64,000 nucleotides of DNA. It comes from Adlercreutzia murintestinalis. GTDB taxonomy: Bacteria > Actinomycetota > Coriobacteriia > Coriobacteriales > Eggerthellaceae. Shown one piece after another: positions 8,478 through 18,328 of this stretch. Under the pieces are notes generated by a model, which saw nothing but the letters and a program-made list of their open reading frames with translations, was not told the origin of the DNA and ran no database searches. How positions within the stretch are numbered: the first letter of the stretch is position 1; every line of letters starts with the position of its first letter. Made by a program: the position numbers and the translations under genes. Where the stretch lies: assembly GCF_943192905.1 (NCBI RefSeq), contig NZ_CALPCC010000009.1, positions 25,188 to 89,187 on the forward strand, in the 5' to 3' direction.

Positions 8478-9689
8478 ATGATCCAGATTACCGACAAGAC
8501 GCTCTGTTGCGGTTGTGCCGCTTGCATGAATATATGTCCGGTCAACTGCATCAGCATGAAAGCTGATGAAGAGGGTTGTGAATACCCTTCAGTGGATGTG
8601 TGCGTCTGTATCGGATGCGGAAAATGCGAGCGTGTCTGCCCGGTGCTTTCTCCCTTGGCCGAAGAAGCCTGCGATCAAGAGGCTTTTCTTGTGCAGAACA
8701 AAGACGAAAGGGTCCTTTTACAAAGCACATCAGGTGGGGCATTCTCCGCTTTAGCCGAGAGCATTATAGAGGAAGGGGGGGTTGTGTGGGGGAGCGGGTA
8801 TGCTCCTGATTCCCCTGCTCTGGTTGTGACATGTTTTGCTGTTGATACTGTTGGTAAGCTACAGAGCTTTCGAAACAGTAAATATCTTCAAAGCAGCATA
8901 GGCTATGCTTTCAGAAAGATAGAAGAACAGCTCCGTGACAGCACGAAGGTCCTTTTCTCTGGAACGCCGTGTCAGGCTGAGGGACTGATAAGATACCTGG
9001 GCAGGCCTTTTGACAACCTCATACTCGTAGATGTGGTATGTAGGGCTGTACCTTCTAATGCGGTGTTCGCTTCCTATCTTGAGTGGCTAGAAGCCAAAAC
9101 GGGCAAGAAAGCGACCCAGGTGCGTTTCCGCGATAAACGCAGATATGGGTATCACTATTCGAATATATGCGCCTTCGAGCACGATTCTGAGGAGCCGTTC
9201 TATTCTGCCGGGGTAGAGAGCGACCCTTATCTGAGAGCCTTTTTCTCGAATATATGCGACCGGCCATGCTGCTATGAATGTCGGTTCAAGAAGCGATACA
9301 GGAGGGTCGATCTGACGCTTTGGGATTGCTTCGATGTGGGAAGATTCTCCAAGACAATGAACAACAACAAGGGTGCGACCCGCGTTCTCGTTCACTCCGA
9401 AAAAGGCGCTCTCATCCTAAAGGATATACAGCCCTATGCGCATGTGGAGCAGATAGAGGTCGATAGGGCGATCGATAGAGTGAACGAGCTTTTCAACTCA
9501 GCACGGAAGAATCCGAAACGTTCTATCTTTATGGAAGATCTGCTGCGGATGGATGGCTGCACGCTCATGGAGACCTGGTTTCCAGACAATCTCCGAGTGA
9601 AGGCTGAGCGCTTGGGACGCAGGGTCGCCGAGCGTTTTGGCGTCTACGATACAGTGAAGTTCTTTTTGAAAAAGCTGTTGGGGAAATGA
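8478..9689 (+). CDS. FrhB-like iron-sulfur protein (F420 hydrogenase beta C-terminal domain), copy 1
   Basis: A 403-residue protein with two 4Fe-4S ferredoxin motifs at its N-terminus (CCGCAACMNICPVNC at 10-24 and CIGCGKCERVCPV at about 44-56). The FrhB/FdhB C-terminal domain follows, with the conserved STSGGAFSAL, FSGTPCQAEGL and CCYECRFKKRYRRVDLTLWD segments. Homologues in polysaccharide loci sit next to pyruvyl transferases, as here, and probably supply electrons to a sugar-modifying reaction; the exact substrate is unknown. A run of seven G at 8775-8781 lies in frame. The next gene overlaps by ATGA. Confidence 0.85.
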   Translation: MIQITDKTLCCGCAACMNICPVNCISMKADEEGCEYPSVDVCVCIGCGKCERVCPVLSPLAEEACDQEAFLVQNKDERVLLQSTSGGAFSALAESIIEEGGVVWGSGYAPDSPALVVTCFAVDTVGKLQSFRNSKYLQSSIGYAFRKIEEQLRDSTKVLFSGTPCQAEGLIRYLGRPFDNLILVDVVCRAVPSNAVFASYLEWLEAKTGKKATQVRFRDKRRYGYHYSNICAFEHDSEEPFYSAGVESDPYLRAFFSNICDRPCCYECRFKKRYRRVDLTLWDCFDVGRFSKTMNNNKGATRVLVHSEKGALILKDIQPYAHVEQIEVDRAIDRVNELFNSARKNPKRSIFMEDLLRMDGCTLMETWFPDNLRVKAERLGRRVAERFGVYDTVKFFLKKLLGK

Positions 9690-10759
9690 TGAAGTTCGAC
9701 TCCGTGCTCGTTACCGCTGTCGTCCCAGCCCATAATTGTGAAAAAACAATATGTGCTTGCGTTGATTCGCTTCTTGGACAAAGTTACGGGAACATCGAGA
9801 TCGTTGTCGTAGAGAATGGCTCTACAGATAGGACTGCTTCTACAATACAAGAGCAATATGGACGGCAACAAGAGGTTGTTGTTCTTCCGCTTGAAGAAGC
9901 GAATGTCGCTCGTGCTCGAAAGGCGGGCGTCGAAAGGGCCAGAGGCGATTTGATTGCGTTCTGCGACTCCGATGACTGGTATCAAAAGGATGCGATACAG
10001 ATATTGGCCACAAAGCTCCAACAGCAAAATGCCGATATTGTGAACTGCGGGTATGCAAAAGCGATCTCTCCTGGAATCCCACTGCGGTTCCCTCGCTCTT
10101 TTGTAGAAGCTGATACTGTCTTGAAAAAGAGCGAATGGTCGTACAGCGATTATGTTAAGCCCTACAATCCTCTTCGCTATCCGTTTTTTAGCGGGCTATG
10201 CGGTTCTCTTTATAAAAGATCTGTGCTGCAAGCAGTCCCAGAAGATGTTCTGGATAACGGCTTACGCCGAGGAGAGGATATACTGGTCAATTCCTATGCG
10301 CAGTTGATGGCTTCGAAGGTTCTCACGATACCTGATATGCTGTATCGTTATCGAGTCGGGGGCGTTACCTCAAAGAATGAGAGGCTTTTAGAGGATCTTT
10401 TCAAACTCAAGGAAGAGCTGGATAGGTATTATGCTCCGCACATCCCTTGCTCGCAAACGGATTTGGACGCAGAATCGGCATCCTATATCCTCAACATCAT
10501 CTTTAGGAGATACCAGAGCGCTTATGCTGTCAGCAAAAGAGATGTTGTGCTTTTTTATGAGCAGGCTTTACATGATGTCCGCGTGCGGGGTCTTGCCAAG
10601 ATGTTGCTAGACTCCGACCCGGAAGAGGATGATGTTCTCATAGCAAAGCTATTCTTGCAAGATGATCCAGAATGGTTGGCATGCAATGCAAAAAAGAGGT
10701 ATGCAGCAAAACGGTATACACTGAAAGCGCTCGCCGGGATAAGCAGATTATTCCGCTAG
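9686..10759 (+). CDS. Glycosyltransferase family 2 (GT-A)
   Basis: A 357-residue inverting glycosyltransferase of the polysaccharide locus. The N-terminal GT-A domain shows VPAHNCEKTICACVDSLL, IEIVVVENGSTD and the metal- and donor-binding CDSDDW at about residues 92-97, followed by a helical C-terminal half. Its ATG overlaps the TGA of the FrhB-like gene (ATGA), which supports translational coupling. The sugar transferred cannot be read from sequence. Confidence 0.88.
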   Translation: MMKFDSVLVTAVVPAHNCEKTICACVDSLLGQSYGNIEIVVVENGSTDRTASTIQEQYGRQQEVVVLPLEEANVARARKAGVERARGDLIAFCDSDDWYQKDAIQILATKLQQQNADIVNCGYAKAISPGIPLRFPRSFVEADTVLKKSEWSYSDYVKPYNPLRYPFFSGLCGSLYKRSVLQAVPEDVLDNGLRRGEDILVNSYAQLMASKVLTIPDMLYRYRVGGVTSKNERLLEDLFKLKEELDRYYAPHIPCSQTDLDAESASYILNIIFRRYQSAYAVSKRDVVLFYEQALHDVRVRGLAKMLLDSDPEEDDVLIAKLFLQDDPEWLACNAKKRYAAKRYTLKALAGISRLFR

Positions 10760-10797
10760 CGGTTTTTACCGTTCTGTGAGAGTGATAGTCGGGGTGT

Positions 10798-11901
10798 ATG
10801 GAATATCTGGCAGCATTCATCATTACAGGGCTCCTCGCTTTCTTCCCTTCGGCGAAGAAGATGAAGAGAGGGCTTCGCATCTTTTTCTGTGCGCTTTCGG
10901 TCATGCCGCTCTGCGTGCTTGCTGCGCTTAGGGATGCGTCCATCGGCACCGACCTTATGGTTTATGTGGAACCTGCATTCTACTCTTCATTTTATGTGGG
11001 TATCACCAATTTCGAGTATACGCCAAGCCCGGTTTTCGGCGTTTTTACGTGGGTTATCTCGCATGCCTTTGATTCGATGCAGGTCTATTTGTTCATGATC
11101 CAATTGGTGATCAACGGCCTTATATACGCAGAGATCTACAGGAGCTGCAAGCGCTATGCTTGGTTTGGTATAACAGTCTTCAATTTGATCTTCTTTGGAT
11201 ACACGTTGAATCTCATCCGTCAGTCAATGGCGATGGCGATCTGCTTGTTCTCGCTGAGGTATGCATGCAAGAGGAAGCCTATACCGTTTTTCGTTTTGCA
11301 GTTTTTAGCGTGTGGGGTTCATGAGACAGCTCTTGTGTTCTTGCCGACCTATCTGTTGTTCGGGCAAAAGAGGCCCGTAAGGCAGCTGCGGGATAGTGGG
11401 TATTTGAAATTCTGGGGAATCGTGGGCGCTTTTGTCGTCGTTCTTCTCGTCCCAATTCTTTTGAATATCGTACCCTCGCTACAGAGCGAATATCAATATC
11501 AGCTTACAAATTCGGGATCCGATAGTATCGGGATGCTCGTTGTCTTCTGCGCGTTCGTCCTTGTTTTCGTTATTCTGGGCAAGAGGGATTGCGGGCTTCT
11601 TGGAAAGCAGAGGATGTCTTTGGGGAGACGGTCTTTTGCTTCCGATTGCGGTTTCTGCCTGATCGTAGGATGCGTCTTATACCTTCTTGCGTACATCAGT
11701 AAAGAGCTGTTCAGGATAAGCATGTACTATTTTATGTTCTTGCCTTTGTACTGTGCCGATATCGCAGCATCGCTAAGCGCGAAGAAGGACAGGAATCTCT
11801 TCTGTTTTGCAGTGTTGCTTTTGGCATGCCTGTTCTGGGTGTGGAAGTTCGTTCACCAAAATGTCGGGAATATTTTCCCCTACGTCCCTTTTTTCCAGTA
11901 G
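10798..11901 (+). CDS. EpsG-type polysaccharide polymerase (Wzy-like)
   Basis: Integral membrane protein of 367 residues with about ten hydrophobic segments spread along its whole length. The loop ALRDASIGTDL after the second segment and the LNLIRQSMAMAICLFSLRYA segment match the EpsG family, which polymerises lipid-linked repeat units outside the membrane. Its place between glycosyltransferases and upstream of a Wzx flippase fits a Wzx/Wzy-dependent pathway. The ribosome site is weak. Confidence 0.82.
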   Translation: MEYLAAFIITGLLAFFPSAKKMKRGLRIFFCALSVMPLCVLAALRDASIGTDLMVYVEPAFYSSFYVGITNFEYTPSPVFGVFTWVISHAFDSMQVYLFMIQLVINGLIYAEIYRSCKRYAWFGITVFNLIFFGYTLNLIRQSMAMAICLFSLRYACKRKPIPFFVLQFLACGVHETALVFLPTYLLFGQKRPVRQLRDSGYLKFWGIVGAFVVVLLVPILLNIVPSLQSEYQYQLTNSGSDSIGMLVVFCAFVLVFVILGKRDCGLLGKQRMSLGRRSFASDCGFCLIVGCVLYLLAYISKELFRISMYYFMFLPLYCADIAASLSAKKDRNLFCFAVLLLACLFWVWKFVHQNVGNIFPYVPFFQ

Positions 11902-11973
11902 AGTCCATATTGGTATAGTGAGATGTGGTTCCGAAGAGGTTTGGTGCAGGGCGCGGGTGATGCGGGGTGATGT

Positions 11974-13044
11974 ATGGATAGCCGAGACAACTGCTCGCAT
12001 GCGACCTTAGCGAGCATTATCATTCCTGTGTTCAACCTTGAGGCGGGATACCTTGAAAGATGCTTGGCTAGCATCCTTTCTCAGACATATCCTGAAATCG
12101 ATGTCGTGGTTGTCGATGATGGCAGCAGAGCCTCTTTAGCCGCTGATTATGATGCGCTGTCTAAGCGGTTTCCGAAGATGCGCCTTTTCCACAAGAAGAA
12201 CGGTGGGGTTTCCTCAGCAAGGAACGTCGGTTTGGAAAAAGCGACAGGAGAACTTGTCATGTTCGTTGATGCCGATGACGAATTGGCATCAGCCGACGTG
12301 CTCGAGAGGGCAGTCAATCTGCTCGAGAGGAATGGAGCCGATGTTGCATACGGGGGATATATAGTCAGATTCGAGGACTCGCAACGGCAATCGGATTATG
12401 GACTGTCGGGAGAAGAGGGCACGATGCTTCTTCAGGGAAAAAGCCTTGCAGGGTTAGAGGATTTTTTCCTTTCCTATGCCCGTCCGCTTGGTGCGGGTAT
12501 TCCTCCTACCCTTGGGCGGGGCCCTTGGGGCAAGCTGTTCAGGAAGGTCAGCATCGGCTCGGTGCGCTTCGATGAGGGGATAACGGTTTTTGAAGACGGC
12601 ATCTTCAATGGCGAAGTCGTGCGGAATTGTGAGACGGTCGTCATCGATGATTCACCCTGGTATATCTATTACCAGTATGCCGCTTCAGCGTTCCATGCGT
12701 TCGGTCTCTCGGATTACGGAACGCACGCTCGTGCTGCCAGTGCGCATTTCAATAGCGAATCTGCGGCCTGGTGCTCGCATCGGTGTAAATACATAGTCGA
12801 AGCGGCCGAGCAGGATGCTGTACGGGGAGAATTGACCCTATCTAAGATCGCGGGTTTTTTTGGTCGAAACGACATCAGGTCTCTTTTCCAAAAACAAATC
12901 AGCATGGGTTATGAGGTTTCCTCCTGGCGGAGGCTGTTTGTTCTCTGCATCCGAAAAAGGCTTTATCCTGGTATCCGGTCATTGTTGAAGATGAAGAGGG
13001 CAAAGGCGGTGTCTCGGACTGACAAGCTGATAGTCAAACCGTGA
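11974..13044 (+). CDS. Glycosyltransferase family 2 (GT-A)
   Basis: A 356-residue glycosyltransferase. The GT-A core reads IIIPVFNLEAGYLERCLASIL, then VVVDDGSRA, KKNGGVSSARNVGLEKATGE and the nucleotide-sugar/metal motif FVDADDE at about residues 91-97. The segment RGPWGKLFRK matches the acceptor-side helix common in capsule GT2 enzymes. It follows the polymerase gene after 72 bp and precedes the second pyruvyl transferase. Confidence 0.88.
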   Translation: MDSRDNCSHATLASIIIPVFNLEAGYLERCLASILSQTYPEIDVVVVDDGSRASLAADYDALSKRFPKMRLFHKKNGGVSSARNVGLEKATGELVMFVDADDELASADVLERAVNLLERNGADVAYGGYIVRFEDSQRQSDYGLSGEEGTMLLQGKSLAGLEDFFLSYARPLGAGIPPTLGRGPWGKLFRKVSIGSVRFDEGITVFEDGIFNGEVVRNCETVVIDDSPWYIYYQYAASAFHAFGLSDYGTHARAASAHFNSESAAWCSHRCKYIVEAAEQDAVRGELTLSKIAGFFGRNDIRSLFQKQISMGYEVSSWRRLFVLCIRKRLYPGIRSLLKMKRAKAVSRTDKLIVKP

Positions 13045-13083
13045 TGCTCGCTGCTTTAGGCGAGAAGGGTTAAAGGTTAGAAC

Positions 13084-14199
13084 ATGGAGATGGCTGTCAA
13101 CATCATCACTATCGTTGATCGGTACAACTACGGAAACCGCTTACAGAATTATGCTCTAGCGGAATCATTGAAGGCTCTCGGATTTGAGCATGTTAGAACG
13201 ATCAGAGTTGTGGATTCTCGGCCAAGATCATATCTCCGCGACATGCGCAGGGCATATCGTGGAGGCAAACAGGGGAGGGGAGCTGCCCAGAGATCATTCG
13301 ATCAGTTCACAAAGGCCTTTATCCCGTTCAAGAAGACGAAGGGGAAAGACCTGGCAGGCATTCCGGGGCTTTTCGTGATTGGGAGCGATCAGGTTTGGAA
13401 TCCGAGCTGGGATATAGGGGCGAGCCTTGATGGCGCGCAATTCGCCCTTCAAGTTCCCGGGGCAAGAAAGGCGGCATATGCTGCGAGCTTCGGAATCGAG
13501 CTCGGCGCTCTTCCTGAAGAAACAAGGGAGCTCTTTCGCGAGGGCCTCTTGTCCTTCGACGAAAGCATGTTGTCTGTGCGTGAGGATGAGGGTGCTGCGA
13601 TCGTAGAGAACCTGACGGGATGGAAGGTGCCCGCGGTGGTCGATCCGACTATCTTGCTAGATTCGGCAGCATGGCGTGCGCGGGCTCGCGTACCGCATAT
13701 CGATGGTATCAAGAAGGAACCGTTCTGCGTCAAGTATTTTCTCGGTGATGAGAGAGCCCAGCAAGAGGTCGAGAGGCTCTCTGCTGCAAATGGCTTGAAC
13801 GTGGTGGATATCTTAGCGCCGAACGTAGAGATAGGGCCTTTAGAGTTCGTCTGGCTCATCGACCATGCGAGCATGGTCTTTACGGATAGCTTCCATGCGG
13901 CGGTTTTCAGTCTCTTGTTCCATACACCATGCAGGGTTCTGGAACGCACGCAAAAGGGACAGTGCGATATGGCAAGCCGGTTCAGGACGCTTGCTGCTGT
14001 TGCAGGACTGGATGACATAGGTTTTGCTGATTGCCGTTTGCTGGAAGAATATGCCTATCGGTTCAAATGGGATGAAATCGATGTAAGATTAGATGAGCAT
14101 CGCAGGGGGTCGCTTGATTGGTTGCAGAGAACGATGGGATTCCTTGCTGGGACGAGCGCCCGATTGGTGCAATCCCATCCAACAAGACGTGAACTGTGA
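13084..14199 (+). CDS. Polysaccharide pyruvyl transferase family protein (copy 2)
   Basis: A 371-residue relative of the gene at 7301. It has the N-terminal DRYNYGNRLQNYALAESL motif, FVIGSDQVWNPSWD, AAYAASFGIE, LSVREDEGAAIVE, VVDPTILLD and the TDSFHAAVFS motif, where Ala replaces the usual Gly/Thr after His. It presumably adds pyruvate to a second sugar or position in the polymer. The two copies are clearly diverged, so this is not a recent duplication. Confidence 0.86.
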   Translation: MEMAVNIITIVDRYNYGNRLQNYALAESLKALGFEHVRTIRVVDSRPRSYLRDMRRAYRGGKQGRGAAQRSFDQFTKAFIPFKKTKGKDLAGIPGLFVIGSDQVWNPSWDIGASLDGAQFALQVPGARKAAYAASFGIELGALPEETRELFREGLLSFDESMLSVREDEGAAIVENLTGWKVPAVVDPTILLDSAAWRARARVPHIDGIKKEPFCVKYFLGDERAQQEVERLSAANGLNVVDILAPNVEIGPLEFVWLIDHASMVFTDSFHAAVFSLLFHTPCRVLERTQKGQCDMASRFRTLAAVAGLDDIGFADCRLLEEYAYRFKWDEIDVRLDEHRRGSLDWLQRTMGFLAGTSARLVQSHPTRREL

Positions 14200-14227
14200 A
14201 TAGGAAGAGGGCTGGAGCATTTCAGAA

Positions 14228-15760
14228 TTGTCTAAATCAAGGAGCACGGCGCGCAATATCTTCTGGGGCCTTGCCAATAAGATAGTTCTGATCCTGCTCC
14301 CCTTCGTTGTGAGAACGGTTCTGATTTATCGTCTTGGCATAGAATATGCGGGGATAACAGGGCTGTTCACGTCGATCCTCAATATCTTGAACATCACAGA
14401 GCTGGGATTTGGCAGCGCAGTGGCATTTGCGATGTATAAGCCCATTGCGGAGCACGACGATGTGAAGATATGCGCTCTCATAGGTTTTCTCAAAAACTGC
14501 TATCGTGCGATCGGCGCCATCATCGCTCTGGTCGGGCTTTGCTTGATCCCCGCCCTTCCCGTTCTTGTGCATGGAGGCTATCCGAGCGGGGTGAACATCA
14601 CATTCGTGTATGTTGCGATGCTCAGCGGGATCGTGCTCGGTTATTTCATGTATGGATATAAAAGAACGATCCTCATAGCCAACATGCGCGATGATGTGAG
14701 AAGCAAGGCGAATATGATCGCTTTGGCAAGCGAGTATACCCTTCAGATCGTCTTAGTCTGGATCTTCTGTGATTATTATCTCTATGTTCTCGTCATTCCG
14801 GTTGGAGCTCTGTTGGAAAACCTCATAATCAACTGGGGTGCGAACCGGCTTTATCCCGATTACCGGAGCCGTGGCAGCTTGGATGCTCCGGCCCGAGCAG
14901 CGCTTGTACGCCGTGTTAAGGGGCTGGTCCTTCAAAAACTCGGGAGCGTGGTGCTGACTTCGGCGGATGCGGTTATCGTCTCCGCTTTTCTCGGGCTCAC
15001 TATCCTGGGGCAATATCAGAATTATTACTATATCTTTATGGCGTGCAATTCATTCATGATAGTTATCGTGAATGCGATCATTCCTGCTGTGGGCAACTCC
15101 CTGATCAAGGATGATGAAGAGGCCAACTTCGAACAGTTCCTGACGTTCAATTTCCTTTATAACTGGGTGACGACATGGATTGCGATCTGCATTCTGTGCC
15201 TTATTCAGCCGTTCATGCGGCTATGGATGGGCGCCGAATTGATGCTGCCGGATTATTTCGCGCTCGTTTTCTCCGTGTATTTCTATTGCTTCAAGTGGTG
15301 CGATATGGTGTTCGTCTATCTGGAAGCTGGGGGACTCTGGTGGAAGGCTAAGCTGGTCCCCATGATTGCCGCTATCCTCAATATCGTTCTAAGCTTGGTG
15401 CTCGTGTCAGTGATGGGGTTGGTGGGTGTGCTAGTTGCGACGATCGCCTGCGTTCTGCTCGTCTATGATGTTGGAAACTCGAAGATCGTTCTCTCCCATC
15501 TGTTCCCTCACTGCAGGCCTCTTAGAGTGTTTGCTCGACAGCAAGGCGTTCATTTTGCTTGTAGCGTCTTTGTTGCGTCCGTTACCTATTTCTGCTGTAC
15601 GCTTCTCCCTGTTGGAGGTGTTATGCGTGCCGTCCTCGATCTTGCTCTGCTTCTCGTCCTTCCGAATGCCATACTAGTGCTCTTCTATGCGAAGACGAAG
15701 AATTTCAAAGCGGCGCATGATCTGATCGTGCGAACTATTTCCCGCAAAGCGGGGATGTAG
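14228..15760 (+). CDS. Polysaccharide flippase (Wzx, MATE-like)
   Basis: A 510-residue integral membrane protein with about 12-14 hydrophobic segments. The N-terminus STARNIFWGLANKIV and the RTVLIYRLG loop are typical of Wzx/RfbX exporters, which flip the lipid-linked repeat unit across the membrane. The start is TTG 14228; a GGAG lies about 14 bases before it, and no better start is visible upstream. It is the only flippase in the locus. Confidence 0.87.
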   Translation: MSKSRSTARNIFWGLANKIVLILLPFVVRTVLIYRLGIEYAGITGLFTSILNILNITELGFGSAVAFAMYKPIAEHDDVKICALIGFLKNCYRAIGAIIALVGLCLIPALPVLVHGGYPSGVNITFVYVAMLSGIVLGYFMYGYKRTILIANMRDDVRSKANMIALASEYTLQIVLVWIFCDYYLYVLVIPVGALLENLIINWGANRLYPDYRSRGSLDAPARAALVRRVKGLVLQKLGSVVLTSADAVIVSAFLGLTILGQYQNYYYIFMACNSFMIVIVNAIIPAVGNSLIKDDEEANFEQFLTFNFLYNWVTTWIAICILCLIQPFMRLWMGAELMLPDYFALVFSVYFYCFKWCDMVFVYLEAGGLWWKAKLVPMIAAILNIVLSLVLVSVMGLVGVLVATIACVLLVYDVGNSKIVLSHLFPHCRPLRVFARQQGVHFACSVFVASVTYFCCTLLPVGGVMRAVLDLALLLVLPNAILVLFYAKTKNFKAAHDLIVRTISRKAGM

Positions 15761-15777
15761 AGAACAGGAGCTTTGGG

Positions 15778-17646
15778 ATGGTCTATGTCGTCATAGCGTT
15801 ATGCTCTCTTGGTGTGCTCCTGCTTGTTTGCCTAGCTGTAGCGTATTCCCATAGTCGAGGACGCGCTGACCGCGACGTTATGGACAGAAGGTTCAGAAGG
15901 CTTCCTTCTAGCTTGGAACGCATCGCGATAGGCTCCGGTCCTTGTTTGCACGATTTTGACTTCTCTGATCTTTGGGATTCGGAGAACTTGGCGTTATGGC
16001 CCCAAGATCTGCGATACGATTTCAGGATGCTTGAGCATTATGGGGGCCATCTTGCTCCCAGAGGCGTTGTGTATCATGTTGTGTGCCCCCTGTCGTTCCT
16101 TGAAAACTCGAACTTGGATGAATATCGATTCCATGTGCAATATGCAGACCTTCTGCCTGCCGAGAGCATAGATGCTCCTAACATCCTGTGCGCCGTCGAG
16201 AGGAAGTGGAGGGTGGTCAGCATCCTCGATCTTCGTTTTTCGCGCGGGTACTCGCGGATCAGAAAGCTTCCCGATACGCTTTCGGAGGAAGAAAGAAGAC
16301 AATATGCTGATAGCTTAAGGGAAGGATGGCTATCTGCGAATGGGGCTCTGAAGGACCTGTGCGATAAAGAGCAGGCTACCCATTTCGCGCGCTCATTCGA
16401 GAAGAATAGGGCCTATATAAAGGCTATGAACGAGTATTGCCGTGATCACGGTTTGCGCTATATCATCGTTCTTCCGCCGCTATCTCCGTATCTTGATTCG
16501 TTTTTTACGGATGGATTCAAACAAGCGTTTCTCTATGATAACTTACGTGCTTCGGGCATAGAAAGCGCCCAAGTGATCGATTATTCGCGCTCGGCTGCTT
16601 TTTGTGATGAAGGGGACTTTTTAAACGGTCTTTTTCTCGGAAGAAGGAGCGCTCGACTCTTTACTGAGCGTGTTATTAGGGAAGTTGAAGGTGATGATGT
16701 GTTCGAGAAAGCCTCAGAAGACAGCAAAGCTACCGCGTCCATACCTTTTATAGGATTTGGAACAGGAGTCGTAAGACGCTACTCACGGAATCGGATGCTC
16801 CGGATCAAAACGGTTGCGAAGAGGACGCTGATCGCCCTTAAGAACCGGCGCCCTTCTAAAGAAGCATTGATAGATAGGCATATGGATAAGATCGTGAAGG
16901 ACGCTTATGAGTGCGGTTTCAGGATGTTCGACGCTGGGCGCATCTACGGATATTGCGAGCAGATGATCGGTCAAGGTCTCCATGGTATCGATCGGTCGTC
17001 GTATTTTTTGACGACGAAAGTCTCCGATATGGATCTAAGTCGCCCGTGTAGCTCGGGTGATGTGAGTGGCAATCTGGGCGATTCGCTCCGATATCTACAA
17101 ACCGAATATGTGGATGCATATCTGCTCCATTGGCCTCACGGTAATTGGGAGGATATCTACCACCAGATGGAGAGAGAGTATAAAGAAGGTCGCGCTCGGC
17201 ATCTCGGGGTATGCAATTTCGGGGTGAATGATCTTGAGCGGCTTTGGGGAGTGTGTGAGGTCGCTCCGACCTTCAATCAGATCGAATGCAACCCGTACCA
17301 TTCTCAATCGGACGTCAGGCTATGGTGCGCGGAGCACAACGTGAGAGTGATGGCGCATACTCCGACATTTCGGATGAGGCAGGAAATCGCTTCGGAGCCG
17401 GTCCTTACAGGCCTTGCGCGGGAAAAGGGAAAGACGGTTGCCCAAATAATATTGCGCTGGCATTATCAGAACGATGTCATCCCAATCGTCTCGACCACTT
17501 CACATGAACATCTGAAGGAAGATGTGGACATCATGGGCTTTGATCTGTCCGATGACGAGATGAACCTGATCGATTCGCTCGATAAAGGACAGAGCCTCTT
17601 TGCTGGCATTGGGATCGATGATCCGCTTTATGTGTATAATCTCTGA
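15778..17646 (+). CDS. Fusion: SGNH-like capsule protein plus aldo/keto reductase
   Basis: A 622-residue protein in two parts. Residues 1-25 form a membrane anchor. Residues about 45-300 resemble the SGNH-like proteins of exopolysaccharide loci (IGSGPCLHDFDF, PQDLRYDFRMLEHY, CPLSFLENS, FLNGLFLGRRSARLFT). Residues about 322-622 form a complete aldo/keto reductase with the tetrad D385, Y390, K414 and H451 and the usual NQIECNPYHSQ and GVCNFGVNDLE strands. The two families are normally separate genes. I infer a bifunctional polysaccharide-modifying enzyme, with the anchor fixing the reductase at the inner membrane face unless the protein is exported. The reading frame is continuous. Confidence 0.8.
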   Translation: MVYVVIALCSLGVLLLVCLAVAYSHSRGRADRDVMDRRFRRLPSSLERIAIGSGPCLHDFDFSDLWDSENLALWPQDLRYDFRMLEHYGGHLAPRGVVYHVVCPLSFLENSNLDEYRFHVQYADLLPAESIDAPNILCAVERKWRVVSILDLRFSRGYSRIRKLPDTLSEEERRQYADSLREGWLSANGALKDLCDKEQATHFARSFEKNRAYIKAMNEYCRDHGLRYIIVLPPLSPYLDSFFTDGFKQAFLYDNLRASGIESAQVIDYSRSAAFCDEGDFLNGLFLGRRSARLFTERVIREVEGDDVFEKASEDSKATASIPFIGFGTGVVRRYSRNRMLRIKTVAKRTLIALKNRRPSKEALIDRHMDKIVKDAYECGFRMFDAGRIYGYCEQMIGQGLHGIDRSSYFLTTKVSDMDLSRPCSSGDVSGNLGDSLRYLQTEYVDAYLLHWPHGNWEDIYHQMEREYKEGRARHLGVCNFGVNDLERLWGVCEVAPTFNQIECNPYHSQSDVRLWCAEHNVRVMAHTPTFRMRQEIASEPVLTGLAREKGKTVAQIILRWHYQNDVIPIVSTTSHEHLKEDVDIMGFDLSDDEMNLIDSLDKGQSLFAGIGIDDPLYVYNL

Positions 17647-17658
17647 GGGTGATACCGT

Positions 17659-18312
17659 ATGGGAGCAGGCGTTGCATTCAAAAAGATAGCGCATATCAGC
17701 ATTACCAGATTCCTCTTCTATAATTTCTTCTCCAGAAAAGTGAAAAGAACAGGGAAAGGCCTTTTGATCGTTGGGCGCCATTCCGTTATCGACCTTGCAA
17801 AGGGCTCGAAAATACTACTAGGGGATGAGCATTTCTACGTCAATGACCATCGCCCCTCCGGCTCTCGGGCTGAAGCTATCGTGCGCCTTGCAAAGGGCGC
17901 TGTTTTGGAGGCCAGGGGATGCGTGAGGCTCTGCTATGGGTCGACGATCGAGGTGCACAGGGATGCATATATGGAGTTGGGCTCGGTCTATATCAATTCC
18001 GGGGCTGTACTGATCGCTGGTCTGAAGATGTCAATCGGGGATGGGGTCCTTATATCGCGTGAGGTGTTCATCTATGATTCTGATCACCACCACATTCTCA
18101 AAGATGACGGAACGGCGAAGAATCCTCCCCGTCCGGTGGTCATCGGGGACAATGTCTGGATCGGGATAAAGTCGACTATCCTAAGAGGATGTCGCATCGG
18201 AGATGGAGCTGTTATCGGCGCCAATTCTCTTGTAGGCGGGAAAGTGAAAGCAGGAGCGATGATGTCGGGAAATCCGGCGCGCTCTTTTGGAGAGGTAAGC
18301 TGGCGGCCGTGA
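17659..18312 (+). CDS. Hexapeptide-repeat acyltransferase
   Basis: A 217-residue left-handed beta-helix acetyltransferase of the WcaF/LacA type, which uses acyl-CoA to O- or N-acylate a sugar. The C-terminal half contains repeated I-G-[D]-x-V steps (SIGDGVLISREV, VVIGDNVWIG, RIGDGAVIGANSLV) and the catalytic-loop histidines in DSDHHHIL. It lies 12 bp after the fusion gene and just before the second FrhB-like gene, within the same operon. Confidence 0.87.
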   Translation: MGAGVAFKKIAHISITRFLFYNFFSRKVKRTGKGLLIVGRHSVIDLAKGSKILLGDEHFYVNDHRPSGSRAEAIVRLAKGAVLEARGCVRLCYGSTIEVHRDAYMELGSVYINSGAVLIAGLKMSIGDGVLISREVFIYDSDHHHILKDDGTAKNPPRPVVIGDNVWIGIKSTILRGCRIGDGAVIGANSLVGGKVKAGAMMSGNPARSFGEVSWRP

Positions 18313-18328
18313 TCCTATAGAGGGACGA

